A stretch of DNA of 64,000 bases, from contig NZ_JAJFEQ010000004.1 of NCBI RefSeq assembly GCF_020707265.1, forward strand, positions 62,001-126,000. Direction: 5' to 3'. Positions 42,521 through 51,101 of this stretch are shown piece after piece. The first letter of the stretch is position 1, and each line of letters begins with the position of its first letter. Both the position numbers and the translations under genes were made by a program. The notes beneath the pieces were generated by a model, which ran no database searches, was not told where the DNA came from, and was given only the letters and a program-made list of their open reading frames with translations. This DNA is from Massilia sp. IC2-477 (GTDB taxonomy: Bacteria; Pseudomonadota; Gammaproteobacteria; Burkholderiales; Burkholderiaceae_D).

Positions 42521-44410
42521 TTAAACCTCGTCCAGCGACTTGCCCGCCAGGACCTTGCGAACGCTCTTGTCCATCCGGCGCGCCGCGAATTCTTCCGTGC
42601 CCCTGGCGAGGGCCTGCACCGCCGCGTGCAATGCATCCTGGCGCTGGCCCGCCTCGAGCGACGCATCGCTGGAACGCTGGACCGCATCGCGCACGCCCTG
42701 CACCAGTGTCGCCACCTCGGCCTGCTCCGCATCGTCCAGCAGCTCGGCATCGGCATCCAGCGCCGACTGGGTCGCCAGCAGGATGCGCTCGGCTTCGACC
42801 TGCTCTTCGCGCAGCGCGCGCATCTGCATGTCGCCCTGGGCCGAGGTGTAGGAATCCTGCAGCATGCGCGCCACTTCGTCGTCGCCCAGGCCGTAGGACG
42901 GTTTGACAGTAATGGAAGCTTCCACGCCCGAACGGGTCTCGCGCGCCGACACCGACAGCAGGCCGTCCGCATCGACCTGGTAGGTCACGCGGATGCGCGC
43001 CGCGCCGGCCGCCATCGGCGGGATGCCGCGCAGCTCGAAGCGCGCCAGCGAGCGGCAGTCGGAGACCAGCTCGCGCTCGCCCTGCACCACGTGCACCGCC
43101 AGCGCGGTCTGGCCGTCCTTGAAGGTGGTGAACTCCTGCGCACGCGCGCATGGAATGGTCGAGTTGCGCGGAATGATCTTCTCGACCAGGCCGCCCATGG
43201 TCTCGATGCCGAGCGAGAGCGGGGTGACGTCCAGCAGCAGCCAGTCGTCGCCTTCGGCGCGGTTACCGGCCAGCAGGTTCGCCTGGATGGCGGCGCCCAG
43301 CGCCACCACCTTGTCCGGGTCGATGTTCGCGTGCGGGATGGTGTGGAAGAAGTCGCCCACCGCGCGCCGCACGTGCGGCATGCGGGTGGCGCCGCCGACC
43401 ATCACGACGCCGTCGACGTCCTCGACGCTCACATCGGCGTCGCGCATCGCCTTGCGGATCGCATTCATGGTCTTGCCGACCAGGTGTTTGGTGATCTCGG
43501 CGAAGGTGTGAGCGCTAATGGTCACCTGCACGATCTCGCCCGACTTCAGGATCGCCTCGATCGAGGTTTCTTCGTTGGTCGACAGCAGTTCCTTGGCCTG
43601 GCGCGCCTTGACCATCAAGGTGGCCGTATCGTGCTCGGACAGCGGCGCCAGCTTGGCCTGCTCGACGATCCAGCAGAACAGGCGGTGATCGAAATCGTCG
43701 CCGCCCAGGGCCGAGTCGCCGCCGGTGGCCAGCACTTCGAACACGCCCTTCGAGAGCTTGAGGATCGAGATGTCGAAGGTGCCGCCGCCCAGGTCGTAGA
43801 CGGCGTAGACGCCTTCCTTGCCGTGGTCCAGGCCGTAGGCGATGGCGGCCGCAGTCGGCTCGGACAACAGACGCAGCACGTTCAGGCCGGCCAGCTGGGC
43901 CGCGTCCTTGGTTGCCTGGCGCTGGGCGTCGTCGAAATAGGCCGGCACGGTGATCACGGCGCCAACCAGCTCGTCGCCGAGCGAATCCTCGGCGCGCTGG
44001 CGCAGCGTGGCCAGGATCTGGGCCGAGGTCTCGACCGGGCTCTTCACGCCGGCAACGGTGTTGATCTGCACCATGCCGGGACCATCGACGAAGTCGTACG
44101 GCAGGTTCTCGGCGTGGGCGATGTCTTTCAGCCCGCGGCCCATGAAGCGCTTGACCGAGACGATGGTGTTCTTCGGATCCTGGGTCTGGCAGGCCTGGGC
44201 CTTGTAGCCGATATTGGCATGGCCATTGGGCAGGTAACGCACGACCGACGGCAGCAGCGGGCGGCCATCCTCGTCGCTCAGCACTTCCGGGCTGCCGCTG
44301 CGGACGGTGGCAACCAGCGAGTTGGTGGTGCCCAGGTCGATGCCGACCGCCAGGCGGTGCTGGTGCGGGGCGGTGGACATGCCGGGTTCGGCGATTTGGA
44401 GTAGTGCCAT
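42521..44410 (-). CDS. hscA: Fe-S cluster assembly chaperone HscA (Hsp70 family)
   Basis: A 629-residue Hsp70. The ATPase domain has the phosphate loop [14 protein letters not shown], the connect motif [16 protein letters not shown] and [17 protein letters not shown]. The substrate-binding domain follows from about 400 ([23 protein letters not shown]) with a helical lid. HscA, stimulated by HscB, binds the LPPVK motif of IscU to release finished clusters; that motif is present in the IscU of this operon. It lies after hscB, separated by a REP doublet. Confidence 0.97.
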   Translation of the reverse strand: MALLQIAEPGMSTAPHQHRLAVGIDLGTTNSLVATVRSGSPEVLSDEDGRPLLPSVVRYLPNGHANIGYKAQACQTQDPKNTIVSVKRFMGRGLKDIAHAENLPYDFVDGPGMVQINTVAGVKSPVETSAQILATLRQRAEDSLGDELVGAVITVPAYFDDAQRQATKDAAQLAGLNVLRLLSEPTAAAIAYGLDHGKEGVYAVYDLGGGTFDISILKLSKGVFEVLATGGDSALGGDDFDHRLFCWIVEQAKLAPLSEHDTATLMVKARQAKELLSTNEETSIEAILKSGEIVQVTISAHTFAEITKHLVGKTMNAIRKAMRDADVSVEDVDGVVMVGGATRMPHVRRAVGDFFHTIPHANIDPDKVVALGAAIQANLLAGNRAEGDDWLLLDVTPLSLGIETMGGLVEKIIPRNSTIPCARAQEFTTFKDGQTALAVHVVQGERELVSDCRSLARFELRGIPPMAAGAARIRVTYQVDADGLLSVSARETRSGVEASITVKPSYGLGDDEVARMLQDSYTSAQGDMQMRALREEQVEAERILLATQSALDADAELLDDAEQAEVATLVQGVRDAVQRSSDASLEAGQRQDALHAAVQALARGTEEFAARRMDKSVRKVLAGKSLDEV

Positions 44411-44457
44411 TGTCGTGTTACCTGTGTTCTTGTTTTGTGCGACGACGTATCGTCATT

Positions 44458-44558
44458 GTAGGGTGGGCGGGTTCCCCGCCCACGCGTTCAACAAATGCAT
44501 GCGTTGCCGCGGCGCATATTCTGGTTGGACGCGTGGGCGGGAGACCCGCCCACCCTAC
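44458..44558. repeat. REP-like doublet D, GGCGG subfamily, within the isc operon
   Basis: Unit 1 (44458-44492): GTAGGGTGGGCGG, loop GTTC, CCGCCCACGCGTTCAAC. Unit 2 (44524-44558) is inverted and ends CCGCCCACCCTAC. The pair fills the gap between hscB and hscA, both leftward, so the operon mRNA carries two stable hairpins. Confidence 0.86.
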
Positions 44559-44575
44559 GAAAAAACCATTCGCTG

Positions 44576-45091
44576 TTACGCGTCCAGTGCTTCGAACGCG
44601 TACTGTACCTCTTCCCCGAATTTATCGAGGAACATCATGGCGCGCACGGTCTGCGCGGCGCCATGATAATCGCCGGCATCCAGCTGCCTGCCGACCTGTT
44701 CCAGCATGCCCTTGCGCTCGCGGCGCAGCTGGGCGTCCAGCTCGTCCAGCGCGCCCGCATCCTTCGAGGAGCGTGCATCCTCGAGCGCCTCGCGCCATTC
44801 CATCTGCTGCATCAGGAAGCTTGCGGGCATCGCCGTGTTCGACTCGGTCTGCAGGTCGACGCCGTTGATCTCGCAGAGGTACTGCGCGCGCTTCTGCGGA
44901 TTGCGCAGGGTCTGGTAGGCCTCGTTGGCGCGGGTCGCCCACTGCATCGCCACGCGCTTCTCGGCGTCGGTGGCGTTGACGAAGCGGTCCGGGTGCACGC
45001 GGCCCTGGACTTCGCGGTAGGCCGCGTCCAATCGGTCCTGGTCGACCGCGAACGTGGCCGGCAGCTGGAACAGCTCGAAGTGGTTCTGCAT
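44576..45091 (-). CDS. hscB: Fe-S cluster co-chaperone HscB (J-protein)
   Basis: A 171-residue DnaJ-type co-chaperone. The N-terminal J domain contains the essential HPD in REVQGRVHPDRFVNATDAEK. The C-terminal three-helix domain binds IscU (MPASFLMQQMEWREALEDAR, with the family LMxQMEWREAL core). It delivers IscU to HscA and stimulates its ATPase. It starts 5 bases after iscA. Length matches E. coli HscB. Confidence 0.96.
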   Translation of the reverse strand: MQNHFELFQLPATFAVDQDRLDAAYREVQGRVHPDRFVNATDAEKRVAMQWATRANEAYQTLRNPQKRAQYLCEINGVDLQTESNTAMPASFLMQQMEWREALEDARSSKDAGALDELDAQLRRERKGMLEQVGRQLDAGDYHGAAQTVRAMMFLDKFGEEVQYAFEALDA

Positions 45092-45096
45092 GCCGG

Positions 45097-45420
45097 TCAG
45101 ATGCGGAAGCTTTCGCCGCAGCCGCAGTTATCCTTGACGTTCGGGTTGTTGAAGCGGAAGCCCTCGTTCAGGCCTTCGCGGGCGAAGTCCAGTTCGGTGC
45201 CGTCGATGTAGGGCAGGCTCTTCGGGTCGACGAAGACCTTCACGCCGTGCGATTCAAAGACGTTGTCTTCCGCGCTCGCATCGTCGACGTACTCAAGCTT
45301 GTAGGCCAGGCCGGAGCAGCCGGTCGTGCGCACACCGAAGCGCAAGCCGATGCCCTTGCCCCGGCGTTCGAGGTAACGGTTGACGTGCTTCGCGGCTTTT
45401 TCAGTCAGGGTGATTGCCAT
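45097..45420 (-). CDS. iscA: Iron-sulfur assembly protein IscA
   Basis: A 107-residue A-type carrier. Three conserved Cys are present: [18 protein letters not shown] and the C-terminal [10 protein letters not shown]. It begins [23 protein letters not shown]. IscA carries Fe or [4Fe-4S] clusters from the IscU machinery to apo-proteins. It lies between iscU and hscB in the canonical order. Confidence 0.97.
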   Translation of the reverse strand: MAITLTEKAAKHVNRYLERRGKGIGLRFGVRTTGCSGLAYKLEYVDDASAEDNVFESHGVKVFVDPKSLPYIDGTELDFAREGLNEGFRFNNPNVKDNCGCGESFRI

Positions 45421-45447
45421 TACGGTTACTCCAGTCTTTGCTAACTA

Positions 45448-45837
45448 TTACGCCTTCTCGGCGTGCTTCGCTTTGTAGTCGGCCACGGCGGCCTTGATCG
45501 CGTCTTCTGCCAGAATCGAGCAGTGAATCTTCACCGGCGGCAGCGCCAGCTCTTCGGCGATCTGGGTGTTCTTGATCGCCAGCGCTTCGTCCAGCGACTT
45601 GCCCTTGACCCATTCGGTCACAAGCGAGCTCGATGCGATGGCCGAGCCGCAGCCGTAGGTCTTGAACTTCGCGTCTTCGATCAGGCCCTGGTCGTTGACC
45701 TTGATCTGCAGCTTCATCACGTCGCCGCAGGCCGGTGCGCCGACCATGCCGGTGCCGATCGCATCGTCGCCCTTGTCGAAGGCGCCGACGTTGCGCGGGT
45801 TTTCGTAGTGGTCCAGTACTTTGTCCGAATATGCCAT
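45448..45837 (-). CDS. iscU: Fe-S cluster scaffold IscU
   Basis: A 129-residue scaffold. It begins MAYSDKVLDHYENPRNVGAF. Cluster Cys are in GAPACGDVMKLQI, YGCGSAIASSSLVTEWVKG and KIHCSILAEDA, with the Asp of ACGD. The HscA-binding LPPVK motif is present at about residue 100. It receives sulfur from IscS and iron, and passes clusters on. It is located 49 bases after iscS. Confidence 0.98.
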   Translation of the reverse strand: MAYSDKVLDHYENPRNVGAFDKGDDAIGTGMVGAPACGDVMKLQIKVNDQGLIEDAKFKTYGCGSAIASSSLVTEWVKGKSLDEALAIKNTQIAEELALPPVKIHCSILAEDAIKAAVADYKAKHAEKA

Positions 45838-45886
45838 TTTGAATACTCCTAGAGATTCTTAAAGCGCTAAGCGCGCTCAAAACTTA

Positions 45887-47143
45887 TTAGTGGGCTGCCC
45901 ATTGGATCGAATTCAGATCGATCCCTTCCTTGAACATGTCCCACAGCGGCGACAGTTCGCGCAGTTTGCCGACCTTCGACTTCAGCAGGTTGATGGCGAA
46001 GTCGATGTCCTCTTCGGTCGTGAAACGGCCGATGGTGAAGCGGATCGAGCTGTGCGCCAGTTCGTCGCTGCGGCCCAGGGCGCGCAGCACGTAGGACGGC
46101 TCCAGCGAGGCCGAGGTGCAGGCCGAACCCGAGGACACGGCGATGTCCTTGATCGCCATGATCAGCGACTCGCCCTCGACGTAGTTGAACGAGACGTTCA
46201 GGTTGTGCGGCACGCGGTGGTCCATGTCGCCGTTGATGTAGACCTCTTCGATCTCCAGCAGGCCCTTGGCCAGGCGGTCGCGCAGCGCCTTCACGCGCGC
46301 GAGTTCCGACGCCATCTCTTCCTTGGCGAGGCGGAAGGCTTCGCCCATGCCCACGATCTGGTGGGTCGGCAGCGTGCCCGAACGCAGGCCGCGCTCGTGG
46401 CCGCCGCCGTGCATCTGCGCTTCCAGGCGCACGCGCGGCTTGCGGCGCACGTACAGGGCGCCGACGCCCTTCGGACCATAGGTCTTGTGCGCGGTGAAGG
46501 TCATCAGGTCGCACTTGGTCTTGTTCAGGTCAATCTCGACCTTGCCCGTCGCCTGTGCGGCGTCGCAATGGAAGATGATGCCCTTCGAGCGGCACAGTTC
46601 GCCGATCTCGTCGATCGGCTGGATGACGCCGATCTCGTTATTCACCAGCATGACCGAGACCAGGATGGTATCCGGACGGATCGCGGCTTCCAGCTGGGCG
46701 ACGGTGATCAGGCCGTTGTCCTGCGGCTCGAGGTAGGTCGCTTCGAAACCCTGGCGCTCCAGTTCGCGCACGGTGTCCAGCACGGCCTTGTGCTCGGTCT
46801 TGACCGTGATGATGTGCTTGCCCTTGGTCTTGTAGAAGTGGGCGGCACCCTTCAGGGCCAGGTTGTTCGATTCGGTCGCGCCCGAGGTCCAGATGATCTC
46901 GCGCGGGTCGGCGCCGACCAGGGCCGCCACGTGGCCGCGTGCTTCCTCGACCGCCGCTTCCGCGCTCCAGCCGTACATGTGGCTGCGCGATGCCGGATTG
47001 CCGAACTGCTCGCGCAGGTAGGGAATCATCTTGTCGGCCACGCGCGGATCGATCGGCGTGGTCGCCGAATAATCCATGTAGATCGGGAAATGCGGCGCAG
47101 TCACGAAGCTCTGCTCGATTTGTTTGTCCAAAGGCGCGTTCAT
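45887..47143 (-). CDS. iscS: Cysteine desulfurase IscS
   Basis: A 418-residue PLP enzyme that releases sulfur from cysteine for Fe-S clusters, tRNA thiolation and cofactors. [14 protein letters not shown] begins the fold; the Schiff-base Lys is in [17 protein letters not shown]; the active Cys is on the mobile loop [17 protein letters not shown]. The C-terminus SIQWAAH is a conserved IscU-docking tail. The first 14 residues extend beyond E. coli IscS. Its ATG shares a base with the iscR stop (TGATG), so translation is coupled. It can also supply sulfur to FdhD encoded at 5.2 kb. Confidence 0.97.
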   Translation of the reverse strand: MNAPLDKQIEQSFVTAPHFPIYMDYSATTPIDPRVADKMIPYLREQFGNPASRSHMYGWSAEAAVEEARGHVAALVGADPREIIWTSGATESNNLALKGAAHFYKTKGKHIITVKTEHKAVLDTVRELERQGFEATYLEPQDNGLITVAQLEAAIRPDTILVSVMLVNNEIGVIQPIDEIGELCRSKGIIFHCDAAQATGKVEIDLNKTKCDLMTFTAHKTYGPKGVGALYVRRKPRVRLEAQMHGGGHERGLRSGTLPTHQIVGMGEAFRLAKEEMASELARVKALRDRLAKGLLEIEEVYINGDMDHRVPHNLNVSFNYVEGESLIMAIKDIAVSSGSACTSASLEPSYVLRALGRSDELAHSSIRFTIGRFTTEEDIDFAINLLKSKVGKLRELSPLWDMFKEGIDLNSIQWAAH

Positions 47144-47631
47144 CAGTTCACTCCGGTTTCAATATTGGGTGCGGCGACGGTGCGGTGCACCACCACGACG
47201 TTCTGTTCTTTCTGCTTCTGCTGGTCGACCAGGTCTTGCAGCGAGACCGAATCGAGGTAGTCGACCATCTTGGCGTTCAGCGTGGTCCACAGCTCGTGGG
47301 TCATGCAACGGGTGCCGGAAGCGGCATCGGCGCCGTGACAATTTTCTTTGCCGCCACACTGGGTGGCATCGAGCGGTTCGTCGACCGCGATAATGATGTC
47401 GGCCACTGTCACCTTGTCGGCGCCCCTGGCCAGGCTGTAGCCGCCGCCGGGGCCGCGGATCGACTCGACGATCTGATGGCGGCGCAGCTTGCCGAACAGC
47501 TGCTCCAGGTAGGACAGCGAAATGGCCTGGCGCTGGCTGATGCCCGACAGCGTGACCGGACCATTGCCCTGGCGCAGGGCAAGATCGATCATCGCGGTAA
47601 CAGCAAAACGGCCTTTGGTGGTCAGACGCAT
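47143..47631 (-). CDS. iscR: Fe-S sensing Rrf2 family regulator IscR
   Basis: A 162-residue winged-helix repressor. It starts [19 protein letters not shown]; the recognition helix is [15 protein letters not shown] ([21 protein letters not shown]), and the wing has [13 protein letters not shown]. Cluster Cys are C92, C98 and C109 ([10 protein letters not shown] ... RCMTHELW). The last spacing is 11 residues where E. coli has 6, a small insertion. With a [2Fe-2S] cluster IscR represses its own operon. ATG 47631 gives the normal length; the frame is open further upstream. Confidence 0.96.
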   Translation of the reverse strand: MRLTTKGRFAVTAMIDLALRQGNGPVTLSGISQRQAISLSYLEQLFGKLRRHQIVESIRGPGGGYSLARGADKVTVADIIIAVDEPLDATQCGGKENCHGADAASGTRCMTHELWTTLNAKMVDYLDSVSLQDLVDQQKQKEQNVVVVHRTVAAPNIETGVN

Positions 47632-47725
47632 CACAACCCCGGTTAGTGGTAAAATATTGCCTCTTTTCAACTCATCGGTGCAGCGCAACAATCAAATCTG
47701 TTGAGCGTGGCTGCGAAATAACCTG

Positions 47726-47775
47726 ATTAGTTGATCGAATTAGTCAAGTATAGCAAATCCTGACTGGCTTGTCTT
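47726..47775 (-). promoter_or_regulatory. iscR promoter with IscR type-1-like operator
   Basis: On the minus strand AAGACA (47775-47770), 17 bases and TATACT (47752-47747) form a promoter. Overlapping the -10 and running downstream (47751-47726) is ATACTTGACT-AATTC-GATCAACTAAT, a good match to the IscR type 1 pattern ATA-x-YYGACT-n-AGTCRR-x-TAT. This supports negative autoregulation by cluster-loaded IscR. Confidence 0.65.
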
Positions 47776-47780
47776 GGAGG

Positions 47781-47826
47781 CCCCCAAAACTGCGGGGGCG
47801 TGATCCGGTCCACTGGACCCGATCAC
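47781..47826. repeat. Two adjacent dyads between iscR and the UDG-like gene
   Basis: 47800-47826 reads GTGATC-C-GGTCCA-C-TGGACC-C-GATCAC, a 27-bp dyad with only two unmatched position pairs flanking a one-base centre. Beside it CCCCC-AAAACTGC-GGGGG (47781-47798) can form a second hairpin. They follow the stop of the leftward UDG-like gene. No T-run is present, so an intrinsic terminator is unproven. Confidence 0.6.
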
Positions 47827-47839
47827 TCCCTCCCCTCGC

Positions 47840-48616
47840 TTATTGCAACCGCAGCAATTCCATCGGCCCGAACAGCTCCTGCATGCCCTTGTGCTGGATG
47901 AAGGACAGGTTGTACGGGTGCTCGGCGTGGATCTGCGGCAGGCGCGCCGCTTCCGGCAGTTTCTTCAGCTGTTCGGCGATCTTGCCCCACAGGACCAGGG
48001 TCGGCGGCTGAGGCTGGCTTGCCAGGGCGGCAAGCACGGTCTGCAAGAAGGGCTGCCAGGCGCGCGCATCGATCGCCGGCGCCACGTGCTTGCGGAACAC
48101 CAGCGCCGCGTTCAGCAGCAGGAAACCGTGCCCCAGCAAATTGTCCTGCAGCTGGGCCAGGGTCTGGATCGTGCCGGAGCCCGTCCGGCGCGCCGCCTGC
48201 GCCACCGGAACCAGGGCGCTGCCGCCGGTGTCCTCCGCCTGAAGGCGGCCGCTAGCGACCAGCAGCATCTTCATGAAGTTGCGCAGCGAAGTGGCGCGGT
48301 TGACCGGCTTGGACAGTCCCGTCTCCGACCACAGTTCCCCCACCGCCCCATCCATGAAGCAGACTCCGGTCGCGCTCTCGGCGCGCGGGTACGGCCCCTC
48401 CCCCACCAGCACGTGCCTAACCTTGTCCAGCGGCTGGGAAAAAGCGGCGAACAGGCGTCCCTCGGTCGGCAGGTAGTCGTCGACCGCCAGGGCGGGCAGG
48501 TAGGCCGGATCGGCACTGGCCACGGCCTGCAGGCCGGCCTCGAGGATCGGCCGCCAGGACGCATCGGCAAGGTCGAGGGCAGCAATGATGGGAGCAGGAA
48601 TAGGATGGTTAGACAT
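47840..48616 (-). CDS. Uracil-DNA glycosylase fold protein lacking the catalytic Asp
   Basis: A 258-residue protein aligned by motif to family 1 UDG. Block 1, GQDPYH in active enzymes, is here VGEGPYPRAESATGVCF (residues 71-87), so the catalytic Asp is Gly74. Later blocks are GFLLLNAALVFRKHVA (for LLLNxxLTVR), VLWGKIAEQ, and AEHPYNLSF in place of the HPSPLS DNA-intercalation loop. The fold seems kept but chemistry is doubtful. It may be a divergent DNA-binding glycosylase homologue. It is next to isc but on its own transcript. Confidence 0.8.
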   Translation of the reverse strand: MSNHPIPAPIIAALDLADASWRPILEAGLQAVASADPAYLPALAVDDYLPTEGRLFAAFSQPLDKVRHVLVGEGPYPRAESATGVCFMDGAVGELWSETGLSKPVNRATSLRNFMKMLLVASGRLQAEDTGGSALVPVAQAARRTGSGTIQTLAQLQDNLLGHGFLLLNAALVFRKHVAPAIDARAWQPFLQTVLAALASQPQPPTLVLWGKIAEQLKKLPEAARLPQIHAEHPYNLSFIQHKGMQELFGPMELLRLQ

Positions 48617-48737
48617 GGCAAAAGGGCATTTATCGGGAGGCGGGATTGTAGCCTGTTCCCACGGTCAATCTAGCGTCCGCCGTTTGCATTTCAAGGCATG
48701 ATTTTTGTCCGTGACGACCAACCACACAGGAGGAAAC

Positions 48738-49184
48738 ATGCAAACGATTCGTGAAGTGATGACGCCCGACGTGCAAACGATCTCGCCGCAGGAAACCGTG
48801 CAGCGCGCGGCGCAGATGATGGACGACCTGAACGTGGGCGCGATTCCCGTGTGCGACGGCGACAAGCTGGTCGGCATGATCACCGACCGCGACATCACCG
48901 TGCGCGCGGTGGCGGCCGGACAAACGCCGGACCAGACTTTTGTTGGCGACGTGATGAGCACCGACGTGCGCACCTGCTTCAGCAATCAGGATATCGACGA
49001 GGTGCTGAACACGATGGGCGACGTGCAGATCCGCCGTGTGCCGGTGATCGACGAGCAGTCGAAGCAGCTGGTGGGGATCGTGTCGCTGGGGGATATCGCG
49101 ACCAAGACACAAGGAGCCGCGGAGGGGGCACTGGATGAGATTTCGTCGCCGTCGGAGCCGGATCGGTCGGAGACGCGGCACTAA
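48738..49184 (+). CDS. CBS domain pair protein
   Basis: A 148-residue protein made of two CBS domains: TIREVMTPDVQTISPQETVQRAAQMMDDLNVGAIPV at 3-60 and VGDVMSTDVRTCFSNQDIDEVLNTMGDVQIRRVPVID at 75-125. CBS pairs bind adenine nucleotides and regulate partners; no effector domain is fused here. AGGAGGAAAC before ATG 48738 is an excellent ribosome site. A REP doublet follows its stop. Confidence 0.93.
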   Translation: MQTIREVMTPDVQTISPQETVQRAAQMMDDLNVGAIPVCDGDKLVGMITDRDITVRAVAAGQTPDQTFVGDVMSTDVRTCFSNQDIDEVLNTMGDVQIRRVPVIDEQSKQLVGIVSLGDIATKTQGAAEGALDEISSPSEPDRSETRH

Positions 49185-49198
49185 GCCTGGCTTAGTTC

Positions 49199-49305
49199 GT
49201 AGGGTGGGCGGATTCCGCCCACGCGGCGATAGTTGGGATTGGAATAGCCGCGCAGGCGACAGTACTGTGATTCGACCGCGTGGGCGGAAAATCCGCCCAC
49301 CCTAC
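49199..49305. repeat. REP-like doublet E, GGCGG subfamily
   Basis: Unit 1 (49199-49226): GTAGGGTGGGCGG, ATT, CCGCCCACGCGG. Unit 2 (49275-49305): ACCGCGTGGGCGG, AAAAT, CCGCCCACCCTAC. It occupies the gap between the convergent CBS and maiA genes. Confidence 0.86.
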
Positions 49306-49322
49306 AAAAATTCGGCACTACC

Positions 49323-49967
49323 TCACTCCGCATCAGGCTGCTGACTCGGATGCGCCGCCTTAAACGCCGGCAAATCCACACACAAATCATTAATCCGCGA
49401 AATCGTCGGGTAGGCCGTCACATCGATATCGAAGCGCTTCGCATTGAACACCTGCGGCACCAGGAAGCAGTCCGCGATGGTCGGCGTGTCGCCGTGGCAG
49501 AAGCTGCCGGTGCCCGGGTTGCGCGCGAGGTGGGCTTCCAGCGAGCGCATCCCTTCGATCACCCAGTGGCGGTACCAGTCGGACTTGGCCTCGTCCGACA
49601 GCCCCAGCTGCTTCACCAGGTACTTCAGCACCCGCAGGTTGTTCACTGGATGGATGTCGCAGGCGATGATCTGCGCCAGCTCGCGCACGCGCGCCCGGCC
49701 GATGGCATCCTTCGGCAGCAGCGGCACCATCGGATGCACCTCTTCCAGGTATTCCAGGATGGCCATCGACTGCGTCAGGAGGATCGTCTCGTCCTGCAGG
49801 GCCGGCACCAGGGCGCTCGGATTCACCGCCAGGTACTCGTCGGCCAGGTGCTGGCCGCCGTCGCGCAGCAGGTGCACCGGCACCGCCTCATAGCCCAGCC
49901 CCTTCAGGTTGAGCGCGATGCGCACCCGGTACGCGGCCGAGCTGCGAAAATAGGTGTAGAGCTTCAT
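49323..49967 (-). CDS. maiA: Maleylacetoacetate isomerase (zeta-class GST fold)
   Basis: A 214-residue enzyme. The zeta-class N-terminal signature is YFRSSAAYRVRIALNLKGL, with SSAA at the usual SSxS glutathione site, then ALVPALQDETILLTQSMAILEYLEE for the cis-Pro and gamma-Glu binding region. It isomerises maleylacetoacetate to fumarylacetoacetate in tyrosine/homogentisate breakdown, or gentisate-type maleylpyruvate. It overlaps the FAH gene by 4 bases (ATGA), and FAH would use its product. Confidence 0.93.
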   Translation of the reverse strand: MKLYTYFRSSAAYRVRIALNLKGLGYEAVPVHLLRDGGQHLADEYLAVNPSALVPALQDETILLTQSMAILEYLEEVHPMVPLLPKDAIGRARVRELAQIIACDIHPVNNLRVLKYLVKQLGLSDEAKSDWYRHWVIEGMRSLEAHLARNPGTGSFCHGDTPTIADCFLVPQVFNAKRFDIDVTAYPTISRINDLCVDLPAFKAAHPSQQPDAE

Positions 49968-51004
49968 GCATGCCTCCGATGCGAGTCCTTGCGATGATAA
50001 GGCGTCACCTCCTGATCGATCGCACCGAAGATGCTGGCGCCGTCCCCATCGACCATCTCGATGCGCACCGTGTCACCATACGCCAGGTAGGGGGTCTTCG
50101 GCTTGCCCTGTTCAATCGTCTCGTACATGCGTACTTCGGCCAGGCAGCAGTAGCCGACGCCGCCGTTCTCGATGCTCGAGCCGTGCAGGCTGCCCTGCTT
50201 GTTCGACACCGTGCCCGAGCCGATGATCGAGCCCGCGCCCAGTTCGCGCGTCCTGGCCGCATGGGCGACCAGCTGGGCAAAGCTGAAGGTCATGTCTTCG
50301 CCCGCGTTGGGACGGCCGAAGGGGCTGTCGTTGAGCGTGACCAGCAGCGGCAGCTGCAGCTTGGAGTCGACCCAGGCATCGCCCAGCTCGTCCGGCGTCA
50401 CCGCTACCGGCGAAAACGCGCTGGCCGGTTTCGACTGGTAGAAGCCGAAGCCCTTGGCCAGCTCGTTCGGGATCAGGTTGCGCAGCGAAACGTCGTTCAC
50501 CAGCATCACCAGGCGGATCGCCTTTGCCGCCTCTTCCACGGAGGCGCCCATCGGCACATCGCCGGTAATGACCGCCACCTCAGCTTCCAGGTCCACGCCC
50601 CACGCCTCGTCCAGCACCGCGATCGGGTCGCAGGGTCCGACGAAGGAATCGGAACCGCCCTGGTACATCAGCGGATCGGAATAGAAGGATTCCGGCACCT
50701 CGGCGCCGCGCGCCTTGCGCACCAGCTCGACGTGGTTGATGTAGGCCGAACCGTCGCACCATTGATAGGCGCGCGGCAGGGGCGAATGGCATTCTTCCTC
50801 GATGAAGGACTCGGCCCTGTCCGCAGTCCCGGCATTCAGGCGCTCGTACACCTTGTGCAGCTGCGGCGCGCATTCATCCCAGTTGTCGAGCGCGCACTGC
50901 AGGGTGCGGGCGATCTTCGGGACGGCCTGGCAGGTGACCAGGTCGCGGCTGACGACGACCAGCGTGCCGTCGCGGCCGCCGGCCTTGAGGGAGGCGAGTT
51001 TCAT
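49964..51004 (-). CDS. Fumarylacetoacetate hydrolase family protein
   Basis: A 346-residue protein starting MKLASLKAGGRDGTLVVVSRDL. The FAH fold metal site is seen in WGVDLEAEVAVITGDVPMG and VNDVSLRNLIPNELAKGFGFYQSKP; GSGTVSNKQGSLHGSSIENG is a late conserved block. It hydrolyses fumarylacetoacetate or fumarylpyruvate to fumarate plus acetoacetate or pyruvate. ATG 51004 is the natural start before MKLASLK. It is in an operon with maiA and divergent from a LysR regulator, with a LysR-type box between them. Confidence 0.9.
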   Translation of the reverse strand: MKLASLKAGGRDGTLVVVSRDLVTCQAVPKIARTLQCALDNWDECAPQLHKVYERLNAGTADRAESFIEEECHSPLPRAYQWCDGSAYINHVELVRKARGAEVPESFYSDPLMYQGGSDSFVGPCDPIAVLDEAWGVDLEAEVAVITGDVPMGASVEEAAKAIRLVMLVNDVSLRNLIPNELAKGFGFYQSKPASAFSPVAVTPDELGDAWVDSKLQLPLLVTLNDSPFGRPNAGEDMTFSFAQLVAHAARTRELGAGSIIGSGTVSNKQGSLHGSSIENGGVGYCCLAEVRMYETIEQGKPKTPYLAYGDTVRIEMVDGDGASIFGAIDQEVTPYHRKDSHRRHA

Positions 51005-51054
51005 GGCGTTTCCTTTGATGAGTGTTGGCTTTTTCGCCATTAGAGAGCAAATCG

Positions 51055-51073
51055 TACTATCATTCAAACAGTA
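51055..51073. promoter_or_regulatory. LysR-type operator between FAH and its regulator
   Basis: TACT (51055-51058), 11 bases, AGTA (51070-51073): a T-N11-A inverted repeat, the usual LysR recognition form. It lies in the 97-base divergent gap, 28 bases before the regulator ATG and about 50 from the FAH start. Confidence 0.55.
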
Positions 51074-51101
51074 TTTTTCGCCCGATTTATTAGATAAGCT
51101 T

